Shown here one piece after another: positions 1 through 6,287 of a stretch of 7,151 nucleotides of DNA. Positions within the stretch are counted from its first letter, which is position 1, and the number at the start of each line of letters is the position of its first letter. Origin of the DNA: JAUXLW01 sp964195005 (lineage in GTDB: Bacteria > Actinomycetota > Acidimicrobiia > Spongiisociales > SHLN01). The notes under the pieces were generated by a model that was given only the letters and a program-made list of their open reading frames with translations, made no database searches and was not told where the DNA came from. Where the stretch lies: positions 1 to 7,151 of the forward strand of contig CAXMOO010000177.1 of NCBI GenBank assembly GCA_964195005.1. The letters run 5' to 3'. The translations under genes and the position numbers were made by a program.

Positions 1-983
1 AGCTGGTTGAGAACGATCTTGGCGTCGCCCACAATTGGCACGTCGGCCTTGCGGATTTTGCTGATTTCGGAGGGGTCGATGTCAATGTGTATCACCTTGG
101 CGTGGGGGGCAAAGGCCTTGGGATCTCCGGTCACGCGGTCATCGAATCGGACCCCAACCGCCAGGATCACATCTGCTTTCTGCAGCGCGGTGATGGCGGC
201 ATAGAGGCCGTGCATCCCCGGCATGCCCAAGGCCAGCGGGTGGTTGTCGGGAAAGGCCCCCCGGGCCATGAGAGTGGTCGTGACCGGGGCCTGGGCGACT
301 TCTGCCAGCTGGAGCAGCTCGGGCGAAGCTCCGGCGGCAATGATCCCGCCGCCGGCGTAGATCACGGGCTTTTCCGCAGCCCAGAACAGATCGACGGCTG
401 TCCGCACTTGCAACGGGTGGCCTTCGGTGTTGGGCTTGTAGCCGGGGAGGTCCACTTTGCCGGTCGGGTTGTGCCACTCGATTTCCATGTTGAGAATGTC
501 CTTGGGCAGATCAACCAAAACCGGTCCAGGCCGGCCGGTACGGGCCAGATGGAACGCTTCGTGGATCACATCGGGAATCTCGCCAGGGTCGGTCACCAGA
601 TAGTTGTGTTTTGTCGCCGGCATGCTGATGCCCCATGTATGAGCCTCTTGAAAGGCGTCGTTTCCAATGGCATGTGTCGGAACCTGGCCGGTGATGGCGA
701 CCATGGGGACAGAATCCATGTAGGCGTTGGTCAGCGAGGTGATGAGGTTGGTGGCACCGGGACCCGACGTCGCGATCGCAACTCCCACGCGGCCGGTCGC
801 CTGGGCATAGCCCTCAGCCATGTGTCCTGCACCCTGCTCGTGACGGGCCAGGATGTGGCGAATGCTGCTGTCGTATAGCGGGTCGTATGCTGGGAGGATG
901 GCGCCGCCTGGATGTCCGAACACCACCTCAACACCCTCAAATTCGAGGGCTTTGATTACAGCTTCGGCGATGCTCACCTTCAT
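1..983 (-). CDS. ilvB: Acetolactate synthase (AHAS) large subunit, N-terminal part; runs off the left edge
   Basis: Acetolactate synthase condenses two pyruvates, or pyruvate and 2-oxobutyrate, in the first common step of valine/leucine and isoleucine synthesis, using ThDP, Mg and FAD in the cytoplasm. I translated 327 codons from ATG at 983-981; the rest lies beyond position 1. The N-terminal ThDP-binding (PYR) domain covers about residues 4-165: FGHPGGAILPAYD (22-34), the catalytic Glu49 in ARHEQGAGHMAEGYA (46-60), SGPGATNL (73-80), ITGQVP (97-102) and the QEAH motif (112-115). The central FAD-binding domain begins near 190 with YAGGGI (209-214), and GVRFDDRVTG (277-286) and HIDIDP (299-304) follow. 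The C-terminal ThDP domain is outside the window. The Shine-Dalgarno is weak (AGAAAG-like, about 8-13 nt upstream). Upstream lies an attenuator leader. A regulatory subunit and ilvC may follow off the edge, but this cannot be seen. Paralogues such as glyoxylate carboligase are less likely given these motifs and the branched-chain leader. Confidence 0.96.
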   Translation of the reverse strand, partial: MKVSIAEAVIKALEFEGVEVVFGHPGGAILPAYDPLYDSSIRHILARHEQGAGHMAEGYAQATGRVGVAIATSGPGATNLITSLTNAYMDSVPMVAITGQVPTHAIGNDAFQEAHTWGISMPATKHNYLVTDPGEIPDVIHEAFHLARTGRPGPVLVDLPKDILNMEIEWHNPTGKVDLPGYKPNTEGHPLQVRTAVDLFWAAEKPVIYAGGGIIAAGASPELLQLAEVAQAPVTTTLMARGAFPDNHPLALGMPGMHGLYAAITALQKADVILAVGVRFDDRVTGDPKAFAPHAKVIHIDIDPSEISKIRKADVPIVGDAKIVLNQ

Positions 984-1009
984 GGCTCGTTCTTTCTGGT
1001 CCTGGAACG

Positions 1010-1040
1010 AAAAAACCCTCCGGCCTGTAGCAGCGGAGGG
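1010..1040 (-). terminator. Rho-independent terminator in the ilvB leader (attenuator)
   Basis: Read on the minus strand, CCCTCCG (1040-1034) pairs perfectly with CGGAGGG (1022-1016). The 11-nt interior can add a small CTG/CAG stem. Six consecutive T follow at 1015-1010. This is a textbook intrinsic terminator placed between the leader peptide and the ilvB start codon, 26 nt before the ATG, so it can only act by ending transcription before ilvB. That position is what identifies it as an attenuator. Confidence 0.88.
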
Positions 1041-1041
1041 T

Positions 1042-1069
1042 GCACACTCACCAATATGTGGCGGTGTGC
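1042..1069 (-). promoter_or_regulatory. Leader hairpin (pause / anti-antiterminator candidate) of the ilvB attenuator
   Basis: On the minus strand GCACAC (1069-1064) pairs with GTGTGC (1047-1042), and directly inside it CGCCA (1063-1059) pairs with TGGTG (1053-1049) using one G-U pair. One A (1048) is bulged and the loop is CATAT, giving 11 pairs. The first base of the stem is the last base of the leader-peptide stop codon, so a ribosome stalled on the Leu-Val-Ile codons would cover the 5' arm. The alternative pairing that would block the terminator is less clear: GGTG (1052-1049) can pair with CACC (1042-1039), which takes only two bases from the terminator stem. Confidence 0.7.
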
Positions 1070-1107
1070 TATCTGATTACGAGATTTCCATAAAGACAGT
1101 TTTTCAT
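1069..1107 (-). CDS. ilvB leader peptide, 12 residues, MKNCLYGNLVIR
   Basis: The short reading frame runs ATG AAA AAC TGT CTT TAT GGA AAT CTC GTA ATC AGA TAG. Codons 9-11 are Leu, Val and Ile in tandem, with another Leu at codon 5. These are the three end products of the pathway that the downstream gene serves, the classic sign of ribosome-mediated attenuation. The ATG lies 9 nt after the -10 hexamer of a strong promoter, so the transcript should begin 0 to 3 nt before it and translation would be leaderless or nearly so. There is no Shine-Dalgarno. The peptide is followed at once by a hairpin and then a terminator. Leader peptides of this kind are known upstream of ilvB in actinobacteria such as Corynebacterium. 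The product is presumably without function once made. Confidence 0.82.
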   Translation of the reverse strand: MKNCLYGNLVIR

Positions 1108-1116
1108 TGTGGCCCA

Positions 1117-1146
1117 ATAGTATGTCGGCCCGGAACTTAATGTCAA
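1117..1146 (-). promoter_or_regulatory. Sigma70-type promoter of the ilvB leader
   Basis: On the minus strand a perfect -35 TTGACA (1146-1141) is followed by an 18-nt spacer and a -10 TACTAT (1122-1117), one mismatch from the TATAAT consensus. The predicted start is near A1110, giving a 5' UTR of about 3 nt before the leader-peptide ATG at 1107. This is the strongest promoter-like sequence I noticed in the window. Its -35 box overlaps the weak -10 candidate of the divergent plus-strand gene. Confidence 0.82.
1138..1143 (+). promoter_or_regulatory. Candidate -10 box of the NYN-domain gene
   Basis: TAATGT (pattern TANNNT) sits 10 nt before the ATG at 1154, which would give a 5' UTR of about 3-4 nt. 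No convincing -35 is seen at the expected distance. The site overlaps the -35 box of the ilvB promoter on the other strand. The gene has no Shine-Dalgarno, which fits near-leaderless translation, but the call rests on one short hexamer. Confidence 0.35.
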
Positions 1147-1153
1147 CGAGCCG

Positions 1154-2389
1154 ATGATAGAAGGACTCCCCGTCGAGTTGCTGACCCCGGCTCTCGAAGC
1201 AGGTCGGACCGCGCTGCGCCGCCTCGACGAGGACGAGGTTCCCGCCAAGCTGCGCAAAGTGAGCGCCTATCAGGGTGGTCGATTGCCGGCGCCGCTGGTC
1301 CGGAGCCTCTTGACGTTTCTTGACGATGAGGCCTGGCTGAGAGAAAAGGCTCAGGATGAGCTGGGGGCATACGAGCCAGACTCGACCGGTCCCCGTCGTG
1401 CTTCGGGCTTGTTCCTTCATCGGCCTCCGGGATGGGAATTCGAGCTGGGCCGTTCGGTGGGGGGCTCATTGCAGACCGCGGCCGAAAGGAGGGTCAGCGA
1501 ACTCGATTCACTCGTAGGCGATGTCGAGGCCCGGGAAGCTGAAACCAAACGGCGGCTGACGGAGGTTCAGGCTCAACTCGATGAGGCCCATGCGAGTTCC
1601 GACGAGGAAGTCGAATCGGTACGTATCCAGCTGCGACAGGTTCGGGAAGGGGATCGGCGGGAAGCCGGGATCTTAGAAAAGAAGATCGCCGAGTTAGAGG
1701 CAGAAAAGCTCTCGGACGAGGATGCCCTGGCCGAGCTCGGGCAGATAGTGGACTCACTGAAAGAGCGCCTCCATCGGGCAGAGGTGCAAAGGGCATCGAC
1801 CGAGCAGCGTTTTCAGTCGGGAGCGGGCCAAGCCTGGGCGGCCGGGGACCCGGTGGCCCTGGCCCGCCATCTCGACATGTTGATCCGAACCGTCGAAGCG
1901 GATCCGGAGCTCCTGGCGTTCCTCGATCCGGTCGCCGACCGCGAGTTCCGGTTGCCACCCGGGGCTCGACCAGACGAACGCAACGCAGTCGAATGGCTGC
2001 TACGCCAGCCGCAACCGTTCACGATGGTTGTGGATGGCTACAACGTCGCCTTTCAGCTCGTTGGCGAATCCACCAGGGCGGCCCGCGATCGTGTCAACGA
2101 GGAACTGAGCCGCCTCAGGCTGAGGACCATGACACCGACGCAGGTAACTGTGGTGTATGACTCTTCCCTCAATTCCGAGGTGGAGACTGCGCCCGGCCCG
2201 GGTGGCATCCGGGTCCGCTTTACCCGCGAGGGCCACATCGCCGACGAAGAGATTGCCGAGATCGTATCCGCGTTGGAGGGTCCAGTGGTTGTGGTGAGCA
2301 GTGATCGCGAGGTGAGGGAGGGGACCGCCGAGCTTGGTGCGGTCGTCCTATGGTCTGAGGCGCTCATCGAATGGATCAAGGCTCGCTGA
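1154..2389 (+). CDS. NYN (YacP-like) domain protein with a long N-terminal coiled coil
   Basis: The product has 411 residues. The C-terminal third, about 288-411, is a NYN/PIN-like domain of the YacP type: MVVDGYNVAF (291-300) with Asp294, VVYDSS (333-338) with Asp336, a Gly/Pro-rich loop, then HIADEEI (361-367) with Asp364 and VVVSSDREV (379-387) with Asp384. This acidic set matches the metal-binding site of the PIN-like fold, so a ribonuclease or RNA-processing role is likely from the family, not proven. Residues about 105-222 are heptad-like and rich in Glu, Arg, Leu and Gln, consistent with a long coiled coil. Residues 1-100 form a separate helical region rich in Leu, Arg and Glu. There is no signal peptide or membrane segment. 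ATG at 1154 is the only usable start: the frame is closed by TAG at 1118-1120 with no ATG or GTG between. The gene is divergent from ilvB and 26 nt ahead of the DUF402 gene. Confidence 0.88.
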   Translation: MIEGLPVELLTPALEAGRTALRRLDEDEVPAKLRKVSAYQGGRLPAPLVRSLLTFLDDEAWLREKAQDELGAYEPDSTGPRRASGLFLHRPPGWEFELGRSVGGSLQTAAERRVSELDSLVGDVEAREAETKRRLTEVQAQLDEAHASSDEEVESVRIQLRQVREGDRREAGILEKKIAELEAEKLSDEDALAELGQIVDSLKERLHRAEVQRASTEQRFQSGAGQAWAAGDPVALARHLDMLIRTVEADPELLAFLDPVADREFRLPPGARPDERNAVEWLLRQPQPFTMVVDGYNVAFQLVGESTRAARDRVNEELSRLRLRTMTPTQVTVVYDSSLNSEVETAPGPGGIRVRFTREGHIADEEIAEIVSALEGPVVVVSSDREVREGTAELGAVVLWSEALIEWIKAR

Positions 2390-2402
2390 GGCCAGCCAGC
2401 TC

Positions 2403-2408
2403 TACAGT
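2403..2408 (+). promoter_or_regulatory. Candidate -10 box of the DUF402 gene
   Basis: TACAGT (TANNNT) lies 7 nt before the ATG at 2416, the spacing expected for a leaderless transcript. No clear -35 is visible and no Shine-Dalgarno precedes the ATG. The alternative is read-through from the NYN gene, whose stop is only 26 nt upstream. Confidence 0.35.
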
Positions 2409-2415
2409 TGTCCTG

Positions 2416-2916
2416 ATGGACGTGACAGTTCAGTTCTTCAAGTACCCGGGCGATCTGCACTGGCGGCACGACCTCACGATGCTTGGTAAGGATGAGCACG
2501 GAGTTTGGCTTGGTGGGCCGGCCGGGAGCATCGTCCAGCGGGGCCGGGAACCGGCTAAAGAGTGGCCTGTGCCGTTCGTCCAACTCATAGCGCCCGGCCG
2601 GTGGTGGACGCTCCTCTACAACGGACAGGAGGCCTCGAATTTCCGCATATATGTCGACGTGGTCACTCAGCCGTGCTGGGTGAGTGAGAGCAGAGTGGAG
2701 ATGGTCGACCTCGACCTCGACGTCGTTCTCGACGTTGACGGTCGGGTGAAGGTACTGGACGAGGACGAGTTCGAGGAGCATCGCGTGAAGTTCCAATATC
2801 CCGAATCATTAGTGGATCGAGCCCGTGCGACAGCAGCAGACGTTGCGCTCAAACTGGAGCGGCGCCAAGAGCCCTTCGGTAACGCCGGCGCGGCCTGGCT
2901 CGACCAGGTGCTCTGA
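2416..2916 (+). CDS. DUF402 (FomD/NtdP-like) family protein
   Basis: The product has 166 residues. It matches DUF402 as found in many actinobacteria: an N-terminal beta-rich part starting VTVQFFKYPGDLHWRHD (3-19), RWWTLLYNG (62-70), then YVDVVTQP (79-86), MVDLDLDVVLDVDGRV (96-111) and VLDEDEFEEH (113-122), ending in an alpha-helical tail. The clustered acids (Asp81, Asp98, Asp100, Asp102, Asp115, Asp117) correspond to the divalent-metal site of the family. Characterised relatives hydrolyse nucleoside di- or triphosphates (NtdP) or a cytidylylated phosphonate (FomD); the substrate here cannot be read. I chose ATG 2416 because the conserved region begins right after it. An in-frame ATG at 2371 would add 15 residues, overlap the NYN gene by 19 nt and have a GAGG about 10 nt upstream, so it cannot be excluded. 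Probably co-transcribed with or read through from the NYN gene. Confidence 0.85.
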   Translation: MDVTVQFFKYPGDLHWRHDLTMLGKDEHGVWLGGPAGSIVQRGREPAKEWPVPFVQLIAPGRWWTLLYNGQEASNFRIYVDVVTQPCWVSESRVEMVDLDLDVVLDVDGRVKVLDEDEFEEHRVKFQYPESLVDRARATAADVALKLERRQEPFGNAGAAWLDQVL

Positions 2917-2952
2917 GTCCCCTCGGGAGTGGCGGAGCTGTCAAGGCCGGGG

Positions 2953-2973
2953 GTCTCCCCACCGTAGGGAGGC
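2953..2973 (+). terminator. Possible hairpin terminator after the DUF402 gene (weak)
   Basis: GTCTCCC (2953-2959) pairs with GGGAGGC (2967-2973) with one G-U pair and a 7-nt loop, 37 nt after the DUF402 stop. No T-run follows, so it is not a canonical intrinsic terminator. It may act as a U-less terminator, as proposed in some high-GC bacteria, or may be chance in GC-rich DNA. Confidence 0.28.
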
Positions 2974-3013
2974 GCGTGGGGGAGGTGACTGTGGGCCGAA
3001 GGGCCGGAAAAAA

Positions 3014-3046
3014 TGTCACACCCACTCGATACGGTGGGTGCAGACA
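3014..3046 (+). promoter_or_regulatory. Long inverted repeat / 5'-UTR hairpin next to the Shine-Dalgarno of the small Cys4 gene
   Basis: TGTC (3014-3017) and CACCCAC (3019-3025) are mirrored by GTGGGTG (3034-3040) and GACA (3043-3046). CG/CG closes a 3-nt loop (ATA), with a single bulged T at 3026 and a small internal loop (A against CA). In total 13 pairs are formed. The outer arm ends at A3046, the first base of the AAGGAG ribosome binding site (3046-3051). It could be an RNA hairpin that affects translation or a palindromic protein-binding site; no T-run follows, so it is not a canonical terminator. Confidence 0.5.
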
Positions 3047-3057
3047 AGGAGAAGCCA

Positions 3058-3252
3058 ATGCTGATCGATTGCAACGAGTGCGTGATGCAACATACAGACG
3101 TCTGTAAGGGCTGCATCGTGACCGCTCTATTGGATGGCCCTGCCGGTCATCACGTTGAGCTTGATGAAGGCGAGAAGCAAGCCCTAGGCAATCTGGCTGC
3201 GGCTGGTCTGGTCCCCGAGCTGCGTCTCCTCAAAAAGACGGGAAGCAATTGA
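3058..3252 (+). CDS. Small conserved-looking protein with a CxxC-x7-CxxC metal-binding motif
   Basis: The product has 64 residues and I do not recognise a named family with certainty. Cys5, Cys8, Cys16 and Cys19 form CxxC-x7-CxxC, a spacing suited to a zinc knuckle or, less likely, an Fe-S site. The rest is hydrophilic and partly helical (about 36-60, ending in basic LKK), with no signal peptide or membrane segment. The start at ATG 3058 is set by a strong Shine-Dalgarno, AAGGAG at 3046-3051 with a 6-nt spacer, the best in the window. An in-frame ATG at 3013 would add 15 residues but has no ribosome binding site and reads through the inverted repeat. The gene stands apart from DUF402 by 141 nt and converges on ilvD with a 29-nt gap. 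It may be an independent transcription unit. No function is assigned. Confidence 0.75.
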   Translation: MLIDCNECVMQHTDVCKGCIVTALLDGPAGHHVELDEGEKQALGNLAAAGLVPELRLLKKTGSN

Positions 3253-3281
3253 GGCTGGTGGCGACGGGCTGATGTCCGGGG

Positions 3282-4964
<1,683 letters not shown>

Positions 4965-4970
4965 CCGGGA

Positions 4971-4976
4971 ATGTTA
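4971..4976 (-). promoter_or_regulatory. -10 box of a leaderless ilvD promoter
   Basis: On the minus strand TAACAT (4976-4971) is followed by exactly 6 nt (TCCCGG) and the ilvD ATG. TANNNT at this distance is the known signature of leaderless genes in actinobacteria, with transcription starting at or next to the A of ATG. No good -35 is visible, which is common for such promoters. Confidence 0.6.
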
Positions 4977-5003
4977 GAGGTATGCACGAGGAAGCCCCGG
5001 GGA

Positions 5004-5009
5004 TAGATT
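5004..5009 (+). promoter_or_regulatory. -10 box of a leaderless queG-like promoter
   Basis: TAGATT (preceded by GA) is followed by 6 nt (GCCCCA) and ATG at 5016, the same geometry as the divergent ilvD start. There is no Shine-Dalgarno before the ATG and no clear -35. The two divergent -10 boxes are 27 nt apart within a 51-nt gap. Confidence 0.6.
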
Positions 5010-5015
5010 GCCCCA

Positions 5016-6116
5016 ATGGACCATTTGTGGGAAACCCTGCAGCTCGTGGCCGCCGAGCATGGACTGGTGGGCCTCGGAGTTGGGAATGCTGAGCCCTTTC
5101 TCGAGGTGCGGGACGAGATGCGGCGCCGCAAGGACACGGGTTTGAGCGGAAGGTTGAAGTTCACCTACACGGACCCGGGTGTGGCGACTGATGTTCGCGC
5201 CTCGTACCCCTGGGCCGAGCGCCTTGTGGTGGGGGCCTCCACGTATCTTCCTGCCGCCGGCGATCCCGGGCCTGCCCGGCCCGGAACGGGCCGGGTTGCG
5301 CGGTTCGCAACTGAGGACCACTACCAGGAACTTCGGGCCGGGATGGAGGCTGTGGCCGAGACGCTGGCGGCCGGCGGGGGAAGGGCCGAGGTGCTGATCG
5401 ACGACAATCGACTCGTCGACCGTGCCGCCGCAGTCAGGTCTGGCGTCGGCTGGTGGGGCAAGAACACAATGGTGCTGGCGCCCAAGTATGGGCCGTGGCT
5501 ATTGCTCGGCACGGCAGTCACCGACGTCGAGCTGGAGACAACCCCGGCCATGGCCCGCGATTGTGGCAACTGCACGGCATGCGTCCCGGCGTGCCCGACC
5601 GGAGCTCTCGACCAACCGGGGGTTCTCGACGCCACCCGGTGCATTTCCTACTGGGCTCAAACGCCGGGGATCATTCCGCAGGAGCTGCGGATCCCGTGGG
5701 GAGATCGGGTCTACGGATGTGACGACTGCCTGGAAGCCTGCCCTCCGGGTCGACGGTGGATGGAAGAGGCGATTTCGGAAGCGCCGGGACGGGTGAACCT
5801 TGCCGAGCTACTCACGGCCACAGACCAGGAGCTGCTCGATAGCTACGGCCACTTCTACATTCCACGTCGCAATCCGGCCTTCCTGCGTCGTAACGCCCTT
5901 GTTGCATTAGGTAACAGTGGTGGGCCCGAGGCCGTGGCACTTGCCATTCGTTACTTGCAGGACCCGGATCCGGTTTTGCGAGCCCACGCCGCCTGGGCTC
6001 TTGGGCGGCTCGGTGGTGAGAACGCCAACCGGGCCCTGGCGATGGCACTCCCCGGAGAGGCCAACACGGATGTTCGGGCCGAGATCGAAAGCGCTGCGTT
6101 GACCCTCCAGGCCTGA
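5016..6116 (+). CDS. queG: Epoxyqueuosine reductase (QueG)-like double [4Fe-4S] protein with HEAT-like repeats
   Basis: QueG reduces epoxyqueuosine to queuosine in tRNA, using cobalamin and two [4Fe-4S] clusters. This 366-residue protein has the family order: an N-terminal QueG domain, the conserved IDDNRLVDRAAA and GVGWWGKNT (143-151), a first ferredoxin-like cluster CGNCTACVPACP (Cys183, 186, 189, 193), RCISYW with Cys209, and a second cluster YGCDDCLEACPPG (Cys235, 238, 242). PRRNPAFLRRNALVALGN (283-300) begins the C-terminal HEAT-like repeats (about 283-366), with further helices such as DPVLRAHAAWALGRLG (318-333), a tail seen in many QueG proteins. The N-terminal segment near 44-80 is less like canonical QueG: I do not see the usual GYMAYL-type stretch. 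The symbol is therefore a family-level assignment. No other queuosine gene is in the window. The ATG at 5016 is supported by a -10 motif 6 nt before it. Confidence 0.85.
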   Translation: MDHLWETLQLVAAEHGLVGLGVGNAEPFLEVRDEMRRRKDTGLSGRLKFTYTDPGVATDVRASYPWAERLVVGASTYLPAAGDPGPARPGTGRVARFATEDHYQELRAGMEAVAETLAAGGGRAEVLIDDNRLVDRAAAVRSGVGWWGKNTMVLAPKYGPWLLLGTAVTDVELETTPAMARDCGNCTACVPACPTGALDQPGVLDATRCISYWAQTPGIIPQELRIPWGDRVYGCDDCLEACPPGRRWMEEAISEAPGRVNLAELLTATDQELLDSYGHFYIPRRNPAFLRRNALVALGNSGGPEAVALAIRYLQDPDPVLRAHAAWALGRLGGENANRALAMALPGEANTDVRAEIESAALTLQA

Positions 6117-6119
6117 AAC

Positions 6120-6140
6120 GAGGCCGGCCTCTAGTGCTTT
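6120..6140 (+). terminator. Possible terminator after the queG-like gene
   Basis: The 12-nt palindrome GAGGCCGGCCTC (6120-6131) begins 4 nt after the stop codon and can fold to a 4-bp stem with a CCGG loop. It is followed by TAGTGCTTT, a poor T-rich tail. Short stem and weak tail make this a tentative call. Confidence 0.35.
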
Positions 6141-6142
6141 GT

Positions 6143-6228
6143 CCAGTGACGTTGGTGATGTTGAGGGCGAATCCAGCGGCGTCACTGGCCGTCCTGAACG
6201 CGGCAAGCGTCACTGGTCGGGGCACTGG
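6143..6228 (+). repeat. Cluster of CACTGG-type direct and inverted repeats in the intergenic gap
   Basis: CCAGTGACG (6143-6151) is the exact reverse complement of CGTCACTGG (6180-6188), 28 nt apart. GCGTCACTGG occurs at 6179-6188 and again at 6207-6216, a 28-nt period, and a degenerate GGCACTGG follows at 6221-6228. The cluster fills the 171-nt gap between the QueG-like gene and the Mo-enzyme gene, 60 to 145 nt before the latter's start. The repeats may be operator sites for the downstream gene or a remnant of a mobile element. A TACTCT (6237-6242) just after the last repeat could be a -10. Confidence 0.6.
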
Positions 6229-6287
6229 CCCGTGGGTACTCTGTTGGCGATGACTGGTGGTATGAATGCAATGAGGCGGGAGCGCCC

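Noticed and set aside
87..878. 263-codon plus-strand frame opposite ilvB
   Set aside because: It lies wholly antisense to a clearly conserved acetolactate synthase; its composition (rich in Gly, Arg, His, Val) resembles no family I know.
1010..1107. T-box riboswitch upstream of ilvB
   Set aside because: The region between promoter and terminator is too short, and I see neither a specifier loop nor the T-box consensus; a leader peptide explains it better.
980..1420. 146-codon minus-strand frame covering the ilvB leader and the start of the NYN gene
   Set aside because: It overlaps the attenuator and the NYN gene antisense and has no recognisable domain; the promoter at 1117-1146 lies inside it.
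2053..2796. 247-codon minus-strand frame antisense to the NYN and DUF402 genes
   Set aside because: Both sense genes show family motifs throughout; the antisense translation does not.
2991..3013. GGCC-GAAG-GGCC followed by six A as a terminator
   Set aside because: The stem is only 4 bp and the homopolymer is A on the plus strand; on the minus strand the T-run comes before the stem, so neither strand gives a terminator.
6132..6228. Insertion-sequence end (TAGTGCTTTGTCCAGTGAC-like)
   Set aside because: It looks somewhat like an IS terminus, but no transposase, matching second terminus or target duplication is visible; kept only as a repeat cluster.
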